64,000 nt of DNA from the NCBI GenBank assembly GCA_049323435.1, contig JBMOMX010000029.1, positions 1 through 64,000 on the forward strand, given 5' to 3'. How positions within the stretch are numbered: the stretch's first letter is position 1; each line of letters begins with the position of its first letter. The notes below the pieces were generated by a model. The model was given only the letters and a program-made list of their open reading frames with translations, was not told the DNA's origin and did not search any database. This stretch comes from UBA11222 sp049323435. Its GTDB lineage: Bacteria > Pseudomonadota > Alphaproteobacteria > UBA11222. Position numbers and translations under genes: made by a program. Shown piece by piece: positions 9,223 to 18,173 of this stretch.

Positions 9223-9440
9223 CAACGTTGACGCAACCGGTTTTACCTGTCAAGCGCTAACACACAGTCAGAATGTGTCATGATAAAGTCCATATCCATG
9301 ACCAAAATCAACAATCAGCGTTACTAACCCGCGCATGCTGAAAAGTCCGGAAGTTTGACTCTATTGCCTTGCCCTTTGCCCGCTGGCACATGAGAATTAA
9401 ACACGCTATAAAAGGACATATTACATTATGGATACACAGG

Positions 9441-9782
9441 ATGAATATTCAGTCAGAAGTTAAGGGAAATATCTCTGTGCTGAAGCCGATCGGCCGGATT
9501 GACCAGAACAGCGCCGCTTCCTTTCAGGAAAGTTTGCTGGCAACACTTGGCGCCGGAAAGGACTGTGCGGTGGCCCTTGACATGTCTGCGGTTGATTTTC
9601 TGTCCAGTATCGGCTTACGCGCACTGATGGTCGCGCATAAGCACTGTCAGGCGAGTGGCGCCAAACTGGTGCTGTTTTCACTCACGCCGATTGTGCGCGA
9701 GGTGTTTTCCATCAGCCGGTTTGATCAAGTGCTACGCTGTTTTGATGCGCGCGAACCAGCTCTTGCCAGTCTCTCTGCATAG
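9441..9782 (+). CDS. STAS-domain anti-sigma factor antagonist
   Basis: A 113-aa single-domain STAS protein of the SpoIIAA/RsbV kind. The core GRIDQNSAASFQESLL is followed by ALDMSAVDFLSSIGLRALM, where the serine after DFL is the position normally phosphorylated by an anti-sigma kinase. The ATG at 9441 gives the usual STAS length; earlier in-frame starts (9369, 9390) add a hydrophobic, unconserved leader, though the ribosome binding site at 9441 is weak. It is first of three same-strand genes with 9 and 14 nt gaps, ending in a PP2C phosphatase that is the expected partner. Confidence 0.88.
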   Translation: MNIQSEVKGNISVLKPIGRIDQNSAASFQESLLATLGAGKDCAVALDMSAVDFLSSIGLRALMVAHKHCQASGAKLVLFSLTPIVREVFSISRFDQVLRCFDAREPALASLSA

Positions 9783-9791
9783 GGGCTGCTG

Positions 9792-10757
9792 ATGCGTGTC
9801 AAAATATGGGGCTGTCGCGGGTCGCTGCCGGTGGCGATGTCTACAAACAGGGTGCGCGCTAAATTACAGGTGGCGTTGAAGGCGGCTGCGGGCCGGACTT
9901 TTGATTCAGAGGCGGCGCTGGAAAAATTTATTTCCGACGAACTGCCCTGGCCTGCCAGCCATAGTTTTGGCGGCAATACGTCCTGTGTGCAAATCAGCAG
10001 CGGCAGTCCGGAATATGTTATCTGCGACATGGGCAGCGGGCTGCGCGAATTTGGTGTGTCAATGATGATGGCGCATGGCCCGGCCAGGCCGCAGATCTAT
10101 AATTTCTTTATGTCGCATTTGCACTGGGACCATATTATGGGCTTCCCGTTTTTTCCGCCGGCCTATATTCCCGGCAATAAAATCCGCATTCACAGCTGCC
10201 ATCCGGATCCGCGCGCGGCGTTTTTACGCCAGCAGTCCGCGCCCTGTTTCCCGGTGCATCTGGACCAGTTGAGCGCTGACATTGAATTTGTGGCGATGCG
10301 GCCGGGCGAGGCGATTAGCGTTGCTGGAACCAGGGTGCATGCGCTGCTGCAAAATCATGAGGGCGACAGTTACGGCTACCGTTTTGAAAAAGACGAAAAT
10401 TCGATTGTCTACACCACCGATTCAGAACATAAGCCGGAGGATGTTGCGGGTGCGGCCCGCTTTGTGGAATTTTTCCGTAATGCCGGGCTGGTGATTTTTG
10501 ACGCGCAATATTCGCTGGCCGATATGGTATCTCTGAAAGAAGACTGGGGTCACTCCTCAAATATTTCCGCGGTTGAGCTTTGCCATCAGGCGCATGTGAA
10601 ACGCCTGCTGCTATTTCATCATGAACCGGCCTATGATGACACGATGCTGTATCAGATCTGGCAGGAAACCATCCGCTATGAAGAGCTGATGCGCGATGGC
10701 GGCGCGCCGCCGCTGGAAGTCAGCACCGCCTATGATGGACTGGAGATAGATCTCTGA
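9792..10757 (+). CDS. MBL-fold metallo-hydrolase
   Basis: A 321-aa metallo-beta-lactamase-fold protein. The HLHWDH motif (109-114) supplies the metal ligands; a further histidine lies in NHEGDSYGY, and an aspartate and histidines in FDAQYS, GHSS and FHHEP. The opening VKIWGCRGSLP and SFGGNTSCV resemble PhnP- and RNase Z-like phosphodiesterases. No signal peptide is seen, so it is cytoplasmic. Its substrate is unknown; a cyclic nucleotide or other phosphodiester is plausible. It sits between STAS and PP2C genes, which suggests a part in the same signalling route. Confidence 0.85.
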   Translation: MRVKIWGCRGSLPVAMSTNRVRAKLQVALKAAAGRTFDSEAALEKFISDELPWPASHSFGGNTSCVQISSGSPEYVICDMGSGLREFGVSMMMAHGPARPQIYNFFMSHLHWDHIMGFPFFPPAYIPGNKIRIHSCHPDPRAAFLRQQSAPCFPVHLDQLSADIEFVAMRPGEAISVAGTRVHALLQNHEGDSYGYRFEKDENSIVYTTDSEHKPEDVAGAARFVEFFRNAGLVIFDAQYSLADMVSLKEDWGHSSNISAVELCHQAHVKRLLLFHHEPAYDDTMLYQIWQETIRYEELMRDGGAPPLEVSTAYDGLEIDL

Positions 10758-10771
10758 GCCTTGCCCCATTT

Positions 10772-12874
10772 TTGCAGATATTGCTTCATCTGCGCAGGCA
10801 GGGGCGGTATTTTGGTTTCGCTCTGTCGGCGCTTCTGGCCGCAGCCAGCTATCTGGCGGCGCCGGTGGATACCGGGCCGATTTCCAGTGTGCGGCATTTT
10901 CTGTTCGACGCCTATCAGCAGATGGCGCCGCGCGCCCGAATCTCGGCGCCGGTTACCATTGTTGCGATTGATGAAGCAAGCCTTGCCGCGCTTGGCCAGT
11001 GGCCCTGGCCGCGCGATAAAATTGCTGATCTGATGCGCGCGATCAACAGCCACGGCCCGGCGGCCATCGGTGTTGATATTCTTTTTGTGGAACCGGACCG
11101 TCTGTCACCGGACAAAATTGGTGATGGCGCAAAGGATGCTCCGCCTGCGGTGCGCGATTGGCTGGCGCAGCGGCCCTCCAATGACACGCTGCTGGCCGGG
11201 GCGCTTGCCGGCATGCCGGTTGTGCTGGGCATTGCGGGCCTGGAAACACCCACACAGGCGGGACCGCTGGCCCCTGTCATGCAGGAAGGCGCTGTGGCCA
11301 TTCATCGCCTGCGCCCCTATGCGGGCGTGCTGCGCAGCCTGCCGGAAATTGATGCCGCGGCAGCAGGGCATGGCCTGTTAAGTGCGGATCCCGATCCGGA
11401 TGGGATCGTTCGCCGAATGCCGCTGGCGGCGCGTCTGGGTGATGCCATACTGCCGTCGCTGGAACTGGAAATGCTGCGCCTGGCGGTAGGCGCGAACTGG
11501 ATCACTCTGAACGGCGGCGCATCTGGTGCGCAAAGCGTCTCGGTTGGCGCGCTTGCCATTCCGGTTCAATCCAATGGTATGATGTGGCTGCATTACGGGC
11601 GTCATGATCCGGCGCGGTTTGTTTCTGCATCCGCCGTGATGGATGGCAGTGCCGATCCTGAAATGCTGGCCAGCAAGCTGGTGCTGGTGGGGGTTACGGG
11701 GCTGGGTCTGGTCGATCAACCGGCGACGCCTTTGGTTTCACGCATGGCGGGCGTGGAAATCCGTGCCCAGATTCTGGAAAGTATTTTTGACGGCACGCTG
11801 TTGCGGCGGCCCGGCTGGATGCGTTGGACCGAAGCCGGACTGACATTTTTGTTTTGCGGATTTCTAAGCCTGACAATTCCAATTGTCCGCCCCCGCTGGA
11901 CGCCGGTGATATGGCTGTCGGGTGGCAGCGTGCTGGCGCTGGCGGGATTTGGCGCTTTCGTCCAGAAGGGCTGGCTGATTGATATCGCGCTGCCGGCGCT
12001 TTCCGGCAGCGCGCTGTTTCTGCTGCTGCTGGCGGCGGCTCTTGCCGAGGCCGATCAGCAGCGCCGCCTTTACAAACGCGATCTGGAAATGCAGCGCGAA
12101 CGCGAGGCGAAATTCGCGGGCGAGCTGGAAGCCGCGCGGCGCATTCAGATGGGCATTCTGCCTGACGCGCGGTTGATCCGCGACCCGCACGGGCGCATAG
12201 ATATCGCCGCTTTTCTGGAACCGGCGCGCGAAGTGGGCGGCGATCTGTATGATTTGTTTCTGATCGACGAGGGGCGGCGGCTGTTTTTCATGATCGGCGA
12301 TGTGGCGGGCAAGGGCATTCCCGCCAGCCTGTTTATGGCGCTTGGCAAATCGCTGTACAAAAGCGCGGTGCTGCGCGACAGCCGCGATATCGCCGCCGTG
12401 ATGACGGTGGCAAACGCCGAGATTTCCCGCGACAATTCCGAACAGATGTTCATCACCGCCTTTGCCGGCATTCTGGATCTGGAAAGCGGTCGGCTCAGCG
12501 CCTGCACTGCGGGACATGAAGCGCCCTTGATCAAAGCGCCCGGCGCATTGACCACAACCTGGCATGGCGCGGGCGGCCCACCCCTGTGTGTGCTGGATGA
12601 TTTCGATTTTCCCGGCGATGCGCTGCAACTGACACCCGGTACCGCCGTCATTCTGATAACCGACGGCGTCAGCGAAGCGATGGACCCCGATGGGCGGCTG
12701 TACGGTCATGGACGCCTGATCGCGCTGCTCGACGCCCTGCCCGATGGCCTGACCGCCCCCGCCATTGTCGAGGCCATCCATGCGGATGTTAAAACCCATG
12801 CCCGCGGCGCAGAACCCTCCGACGACATCACCCTGATGGTGCTGGTCTGGCACGGGGCAGCGCAGGCCGGATAG
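10772..12874 (+). CDS. CHASE2-sensor / SpoIIE-type PP2C phosphatase
   Basis: About 700 aa. Residues 1-30 hold a first membrane segment. A periplasmic CHASE2 domain follows to about 320 (ISAPVTIVAIDEASLAALGQWPWPR is its signature), then three membrane helices near 345-430, a short coiled coil (DLEMQREREAKFAGELEAARRIQMGILP) and a RsbU/SpoIIE phosphatase domain. The metal-binding aspartates are in GGDLYD, GDVAGKG, TDGVSEAMD and SDDITLMVL. It should dephosphorylate the STAS protein when the sensor is triggered. The start is TTG; no ATG or GTG upstream is in frame without deep overlap, and a later ATG would remove the first helix. Confidence 0.87.
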   Translation: MQILLHLRRQGRYFGFALSALLAAASYLAAPVDTGPISSVRHFLFDAYQQMAPRARISAPVTIVAIDEASLAALGQWPWPRDKIADLMRAINSHGPAAIGVDILFVEPDRLSPDKIGDGAKDAPPAVRDWLAQRPSNDTLLAGALAGMPVVLGIAGLETPTQAGPLAPVMQEGAVAIHRLRPYAGVLRSLPEIDAAAAGHGLLSADPDPDGIVRRMPLAARLGDAILPSLELEMLRLAVGANWITLNGGASGAQSVSVGALAIPVQSNGMMWLHYGRHDPARFVSASAVMDGSADPEMLASKLVLVGVTGLGLVDQPATPLVSRMAGVEIRAQILESIFDGTLLRRPGWMRWTEAGLTFLFCGFLSLTIPIVRPRWTPVIWLSGGSVLALAGFGAFVQKGWLIDIALPALSGSALFLLLLAAALAEADQQRRLYKRDLEMQREREAKFAGELEAARRIQMGILPDARLIRDPHGRIDIAAFLEPAREVGGDLYDLFLIDEGRRLFFMIGDVAGKGIPASLFMALGKSLYKSAVLRDSRDIAAVMTVANAEISRDNSEQMFITAFAGILDLESGRLSACTAGHEAPLIKAPGALTTTWHGAGGPPLCVLDDFDFPGDALQLTPGTAVILITDGVSEAMDPDGRLYGHGRLIALLDALPDGLTAPAIVEAIHADVKTHARGAEPSDDITLMVLVWHGAAQAG

Positions 12875-13040
12875 AGCCAGCAGGGCAGCCATTTCTGCTA
12901 TATTGGGCGTATTGACGGGCCATTCGGCTTTATTTACTGTCTACCTATAAACCATAAAAATACACGGTTGGGTAACTTGCAAATTAACGGCACGGCGGGC
13001 TTTTCCTGAGTCAATCGGCCAATTAACTATGGAGATTATT

Positions 13041-14105
13041 ATGCATAATTTAACCAGACTAGCCATGGGGCTAGCGTCCCTGACTGTAGTATTGGGGGCG
13101 GGGCCGGCAAACGCGGCGGCGATCAAGTTCACGGCGATTTCAACCGCTTTCCCGAGCCCCATCGGCATTGACCATTACGAACCCACGAATGAGGTTGTAA
13201 TGTCGGTAAATTACCCTAGCGGTTTACCGCATAACTTCCGCAAAGTAGCGGCGGATGGAACGCAGGCAGTGTTTGCGCCCTCGGTTTCCGGCTTTACTGA
13301 CGAGGTCAAGATTGCGACGGTCCGGTCCGGCAATGTTGGCGGCTTTACGACCGGCGATTTGTTTGTCGGCAATGGCGTGGATGGGGAGATCGCCCGTGTC
13401 ACCGCAGGCGGCGCAACGGTCATCAATCCGTTTGTTTCTTTCGCGGGTTCTGGAAATGGCCTGATGCGCGGATCGCTGCATGTTGACCGCACAGGCGCCT
13501 GGGGCGGCGATCTGCTGGCGGTGACGACGGCCGGGGAATTATGGCGCGTCACTTCGGCTGGCGTATCGACAAAAATTGCCGACGTGGGTGTACATCTAGA
13601 AGGGTTGAGCACCGTTCCTCTGGACTCCACCAAATACGGGCCGCTGGCCGGCAAGGCGATCGCTGGCGCGGAGGGTTCGGGCCTGCTCTATGCCTTTGAT
13701 ACCGCTGGAGGCTTCGTCACCTATGACGTAGATGTGAATATCGAAGATATCGACATGATCAACGCTAACGAAAATTTCTACGGCGTTAATTTCGGGACCA
13801 GCAAGCTTCTTGGGGCTGAAGCCGCGCAGTTTGCACCTTATGTCGGGGACATTCTCCTCACCCAGGAATTTAGCGGGGCGAGCGGTCTTTTCCGGTTATA
13901 CTGGAACGGCAGCGCATTGGTGAGTGAAGCCTTCACAGTCGGCGCAGGCTCGGCTCCCGTGGGGCAGTGGGAACATGTGACCTTTTCGCCTGCGGGAATA
14001 GTTGAGATTCCCTCAGTCGTCACCGGCGTCCCCGAACCCATGACCCTTAGCCTGCTTGGCGCGGGTCTGTTTGGCATCGGCGCGCTGCGCCGCCGCCGGG
14101 CATAA
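13041..14105 (+). CDS. PEP-CTERM exported protein
   Basis: A 354-aa secreted protein with a signal peptide (residues 1-27, cleavage after ANA). The C-terminal sorting tail is VPEPMTLSLLGAGLFGIGALRRRR: the PEP motif, a hydrophobic helix and an arginine cluster. The middle is rich in beta-propeller-like phrases (GDLFVGNGVDGEIARV, GGDLLAVTTAGELWRV) but I cannot name a family. Such tails are cut by an exosortase; none is in this window. GGAG at 13031-13034 fits the ATG at 13041 better than the one at 13029, which it overlaps. A hairpin terminator follows. Confidence 0.85.
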   Translation: MHNLTRLAMGLASLTVVLGAGPANAAAIKFTAISTAFPSPIGIDHYEPTNEVVMSVNYPSGLPHNFRKVAADGTQAVFAPSVSGFTDEVKIATVRSGNVGGFTTGDLFVGNGVDGEIARVTAGGATVINPFVSFAGSGNGLMRGSLHVDRTGAWGGDLLAVTTAGELWRVTSAGVSTKIADVGVHLEGLSTVPLDSTKYGPLAGKAIAGAEGSGLLYAFDTAGGFVTYDVDVNIEDIDMINANENFYGVNFGTSKLLGAEAAQFAPYVGDILLTQEFSGASGLFRLYWNGSALVSEAFTVGAGSAPVGQWEHVTFSPAGIVEIPSVVTGVPEPMTLSLLGAGLFGIGALRRRRA

Positions 14106-14130
14106 GCGCTTACCCTCTCCGTTAACCAAT

Positions 14131-14154
14131 GGCGGCCTTCGGGCCGCCGTTTTG
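14131..14154 (+). terminator. Terminator after the PEP-CTERM gene
   Basis: GGCGGCC (14131-14137), TTCG tetraloop, GGCCGCC (14142-14148), then GTTTTGGTTTG. A compact, stable rho-independent hairpin 25 nt after the stop. Confidence 0.85.
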
Positions 14155-14263
14155 GTTTGTGTCAGCCGGATTTCACCCGATACCAGCAGCTATGGTCAGT
14201 CTGACCGGAATATGCTTTAAGCTTGGTGCTGTTTCCATTTCCCCCAATCATAAGGATTTCCAT

Positions 14264-14983
<720 letters not shown>

Positions 14984-14984
14984 G

Positions 14985-15593
14985 ATGCACCGCTCCGCCA
15001 GTAATGAAAAGCAGCTGGTGCTGGCCAGCCACAATACGGGCAAGCTGCGGGAAATTGCCGCACTGTTGCGTCCGTTTCATATCGGCGTGGTGAGTGCGGC
15101 AGAACTGGGCCTGCCGGAACCGGAAGAAACCGGCGCAAGCTTTGCTGTAAATGCGGAACTCAAAGCCCGCGCCGCCGCATTGGCCAGCGGCCTGGTGGCG
15201 CTGAGCGATGACAGCGGACTATGTGTTGCAGGCTTGCAGGGCGCGCCGGGAATTTATTCCGCGCGCTGGGCCGGACCGGACAAGGATTTCGGGCTTGCCA
15301 TGCAGCGCGTGGAAGAAGAACTCAGCCGCACCGGGGGCGCGGACCGGCGCGCTCACTTTGTCTGCGCCCTTTCGCTATGCTGGCCCGACGGGCATTGCGA
15401 AACTTTTCAAGGCGAAGTGCATGGGCAATTGGTATTTCCGCCGCGCGGCGCACGGGGCTTTGGCTATGATCCGATTTTCATGGCGGATGGATATGCTATT
15501 ACCTTCGGCGAAATGGACCCGGACGCCAAACACGCCATCAGCCACCGCGCAATTGCCTTCAAGCAGATGATCGATGCCTGTTTCACACCCTGA
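14985..15593 (+). CDS. rdgB: XTP/dITP diphosphatase (RdgB/HAM1)
   Basis: A 202-aa house-cleaning pyrophosphatase that removes non-canonical purine triphosphates. It shows LASHNTGKLREI (the SHNxGK substrate loop), ALSDDSGLCVAGLQGAPGIYSARW, GYDPIF and SHRAIAF, all family marks. It starts 1 nt after the rph stop and overlaps hemW by 20 nt, so rph-rdgB-hemW is one operon, a common alphaproteobacterial order. Confidence 0.95.
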   Translation: MHRSASNEKQLVLASHNTGKLREIAALLRPFHIGVVSAAELGLPEPEETGASFAVNAELKARAAALASGLVALSDDSGLCVAGLQGAPGIYSARWAGPDKDFGLAMQRVEEELSRTGGADRRAHFVCALSLCWPDGHCETFQGEVHGQLVFPPRGARGFGYDPIFMADGYAITFGEMDPDAKHAISHRAIAFKQMIDACFTP

Positions 15594-16719
15594 ACACGGT
15601 GATCCCGGCTTTGCGGTCTATGTACACTGGCCGTTCTGTCTGTCCAAATGCCCCTATTGCGATTTCAACAGCCATGTGCGGGACAATGTGGATCAGGCGC
15701 GCTGGCGCGCCGCATTGCTGGCTGAAATTGACGCCACCGCCGCCGAAACCGGAAAGCGGCGTGTACAGAGTATATTTTTTGGCGGCGGCACGCCTTCCTT
15801 GATGCCGCCCGAAACGGTTGGCGCCGTCATTGATCGGATCGCCGCGCGCTGGCTGCTGGATGCGGACGCCGAAATCACGCTGGAAGCCAACCCTACCAGT
15901 GTCGAAGCCGCCAAACTCGCGGGTTTTGCGGCGGCGGGCGTCAACCGTGTTTCGCTGGGCGTGCAGGCATTGAATGACCGCGATCTGAAATTTTTGGGGC
16001 GCGGGCACAGCGCGGACGAAGCCTGCAAAGCCGTCGATCTGGCGCGCGGTTTTTTCGCGCGGCTATCGTTCGATCTGATCTATGCCCGCCCCGGCCAGAC
16101 CACTGCGCAATGGGAGGCGGAATTGCGCGCCGCCATCGCGATGGCGGCGGATCATCTGTCGCTGTACCAGCTTACCATTGAACCAGGAACCGGCTTTGAG
16201 GGCGCTGTGAAGCGCGGCCAGTTTACGCCGATGCAGGGCGATCTGGCGGCCGATCTCTATGAACTGACCCAGGAAATTTGCGGCGCGCATGGCCTGCCGG
16301 CCTATGAAATTTCCAATCACGCCAGACCCGGCGCCGGGTCGCGGCATAATCTTATTTATTGGCGCTATGGCGAATATGCGGGCATTGGCCCCGGCGCGCA
16401 TGGCCGCCTGCATCAAAACGGCGCGGTCTATGCCACGGCCAATTTCCGCAAGCCGGAGCGCTGGCTCGAAGATGGCCGCGAAACCTGTCAGGCGCTGTCC
16501 GGCCGTGATCAGTCTGTCGAAATGCTGATGATGGGGTTGCGCCTGAGCGAGGGCGTCAGCATGCCGCGTTTTGCGGCGCTGGCGGGTGCGCCGCTTGCCC
16601 CGGAAAATCTGACAGAACTTGTGGCGCAGGATTTATTGCAACAGGCGGGGGAGCGCATCATGGCCACGGCCAAAGGCAGGTTACTGCTTGATGGCGTACT
16701 GGCCAAACTGCTGTGTTAA
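15574..16719 (+). CDS. hemW: Radical SAM heme chaperone HemW
   Basis: A 381-aa radical SAM protein of the HemN/HemW group. Cysteines 22, 26 and 29 (CLSKCPYC) form the [4Fe-4S] site, followed by GGGTPSLMP, EANPTS and VNRVSLGVQ. The short N terminus is typical of HemW, a heme carrier, not of the coproporphyrinogen oxidase HemN; older annotation often confuses the two. The ATG lies inside the end of rdgB. It converges with msrB, with 12 nt between them. Confidence 0.9.
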   Translation: MPVSHPEHGDPGFAVYVHWPFCLSKCPYCDFNSHVRDNVDQARWRAALLAEIDATAAETGKRRVQSIFFGGGTPSLMPPETVGAVIDRIAARWLLDADAEITLEANPTSVEAAKLAGFAAAGVNRVSLGVQALNDRDLKFLGRGHSADEACKAVDLARGFFARLSFDLIYARPGQTTAQWEAELRAAIAMAADHLSLYQLTIEPGTGFEGAVKRGQFTPMQGDLAADLYELTQEICGAHGLPAYEISNHARPGAGSRHNLIYWRYGEYAGIGPGAHGRLHQNGAVYATANFRKPERWLEDGRETCQALSGRDQSVEMLMMGLRLSEGVSMPRFAALAGAPLAPENLTELVAQDLLQQAGERIMATAKGRLLLDGVLAKLLC

Positions 16720-16731
16720 TTCAGTAACCGC

Positions 16732-17148
16732 CTATTGCTTTTCGAATTTCAGCGCCGCGCCATTCATGCAGAAGCGCAGGCCCGTGGGCTTGGGCCCATC
16801 TTCGAATACATGGCCCAGATGCGCATCACAGGTGGCGCAGATCACTTCGGTGCGCCGCGAAAACAGGCCGCGGTCTTCACGAAAGCCAACCGCATCCTTG
16901 TCTACGGGCGCGAAGAAACTGGGCCAGCCGGTGCCTGAATCATATTTGGTATCCGATGGAAACAAAGGCGTGCCGCAGCAGACGCAACGGTAAAGGCCCT
17001 GCTCCTTATTATCATGGCCATTATCGCTGAATGCGCGTTCGGTACCGGCCTTGCGGGTGACATTATATTGCAGCGGGCTTAGCTGCTGTTTCCACTCCGC
17101 ATCGGTCTTTACCACTTTAGGTTTATTTTCCTGAGCGCCATCCGCCAT
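16732..17148 (-). CDS. msrB: Peptide-methionine (R)-S-oxide reductase MsrB
   Basis: A 138-aa repair enzyme reducing methionine-R-sulfoxide in proteins. The zinc-binding pairs are C55/C58 and C104/C107, and the catalytic cysteine is C127 in RFCMNG. GTGWPSFF and HLGHVFEDGP are family motifs. No signal peptide, so cytoplasmic. AAGGAAGG stands 7 nt before the ATG. Its promoter must lie in the 60 nt up to the direct repeat at 17209. Confidence 0.96.
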   Translation of the reverse strand: MADGAQENKPKVVKTDAEWKQQLSPLQYNVTRKAGTERAFSDNGHDNKEQGLYRCVCCGTPLFPSDTKYDSGTGWPSFFAPVDKDAVGFREDRGLFSRRTEVICATCDAHLGHVFEDGPKPTGLRFCMNGAALKFEKQ

Positions 17149-17208
17149 GTCCTAGCCTTCCTTCTAAATGTCCGCTTGTTTCAGTATAAAGGAACCAGCA
17201 TCAAAATT

Positions 17209-17224
17209 TCAAGGAAACGCCATC
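17209..17224. repeat. 16-bp direct repeat, left copy
   Basis: TCAAGGAAACGCCATC, identical to 17696-17711, where it is the 3' end of maoC (codons for MAFP plus stop, read on the minus strand). The two copies bracket the aspartic protease gene. Looks like an integration or duplication scar. Confidence 0.8.
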
Positions 17225-17235
17225 CTTAAATAGCC

Positions 17236-17628
17236 CTAACGCCGTAACCCCTTGGCCAGTGAAGAAGGCACATTCGGACTATTCGGGTTAACCAGAACTT
17301 CCCGGGTCATTGGACGCACGATCAGGTCCATGTCCTCCATAGGGATCGCCCCCAGCAACACTTCGTCACCCAGCACCATTGCGCCAACATAACAACTCCG
17401 GTTCACAAAATGCACTTCAACAGGTCCAACATAGGACACAAGTCTTTTTGATCCGTCTGCAAGGGTAACCTCGCGCTTCTCCAGCTCTCTCAGGTCTAAC
17501 TGAATGGCGACATGTTCCGGGATGCATAAATGCATTGCCCCTGTATCGGCCAGCGCAGGCGCCTCAATGGGCGCCAGGTCACGCCGGATCGGACTGGCCA
17601 GCGTAAGGGTCGTACGCGCAATGCCCAT
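17236..17628 (-). CDS. Clan AA (retropepsin-like) aspartic protease
   Basis: A 130-aa protein with one ADTGAMHLCIP motif (catalytic D28-T29-G30), followed by the strand-turn pattern of single-lobe pepsin-like proteases, which work as homodimers; LLGAIPMEDMDLIV matches the second conserved Gly-Ile region. No signal peptide or membrane anchor. The biological substrate of bacterial members is generally unknown. The gene fills most of a 471-bp segment bounded by 16-bp direct repeats; no good ribosome binding site lies within 10 nt of the ATG. Confidence 0.8.
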   Translation of the reverse strand: MGIARTTLTLASPIRRDLAPIEAPALADTGAMHLCIPEHVAIQLDLRELEKREVTLADGSKRLVSYVGPVEVHFVNRSCYVGAMVLGDEVLLGAIPMEDMDLIVRPMTREVLVNPNSPNVPSSLAKGLRR

Positions 17629-17695
17629 TTGGAAAACTCAGCCTTCCTTATTCGAACGGTATGGCCGCTACTATATCGGTAGAGGGCTTAATATA

Positions 17696-17711
17696 TCAAG
17701 GAAACGCCATC
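17696..17711. repeat. 16-bp direct repeat, right copy (3' end of maoC)
   Basis: Same TCAAGGAAACGCCATC as 17209-17224. This copy is the in-frame end of the MaoC gene, so the copy at 17209 is probably the displaced one. Confidence 0.8.
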
Positions 17712-18148
17712 ATGATGACTTCGGCGATGCAGGCCGGGCGTTCCTGGCCTTCGATTTCCAGCACCATTTCATAGTTCATGGTGGCCCCTTTGCCCTTCAG
17801 TTCCACCGATATCACCTTCAGCCGCCCCCGCACCCTTGAACCGGTCGGCACCATATTGGTAAATCGCACCTTGTTGGCGCCATAGTTAATCATCTGGCTG
17901 ATACCGGTGATTTCCAGCAATTCGAACATGAATTTGGGGATCAGCGACAGCGTAAAATAACCATGCACGATGGTGCCGCCGGTGGCCATTTCGCGTTTGG
18001 CGCGTTCGACATCCACATGGATCCATTGATGATCGCCCGTAGCGTCGGCGAACTGATTGACCTTGGCCTGATCGAGCGTGACCCAATCTGAAACGCCAAT
18101 TTCCTTGCCGGTCAGACCGGACAAATCTGCGTATGCGACACTTAGCAT
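17696..18148 (-). CDS. MaoC-family (R)-specific enoyl-CoA hydratase
   Basis: A 150-aa single hot-dog-fold protein. The hydratase 2 motif DATGDHQWIHVDVERA carries the catalytic Asp and His and is followed by GGTIVHGYFTLSLIP. It adds water to trans-2-enoyl-CoA to give the (R)-3-hydroxy product, or acts on a similar CoA ester. GGAG precedes the ATG at 18148 by 6 nt, and the gene begins 25 nt after the monooxygenase stop, so they share a transcript. Its last 16 nt recur as a direct repeat at 17209. Confidence 0.9.
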   Translation of the reverse strand: MLSVAYADLSGLTGKEIGVSDWVTLDQAKVNQFADATGDHQWIHVDVERAKREMATGGTIVHGYFTLSLIPKFMFELLEITGISQMINYGANKVRFTNMVPTGSRVRGRLKVISVELKGKGATMNYEMVLEIEGQERPACIAEVIMMAFP

Positions 18149-18173
18149 TGTATTCTCCTTAACGCTTGAACGC

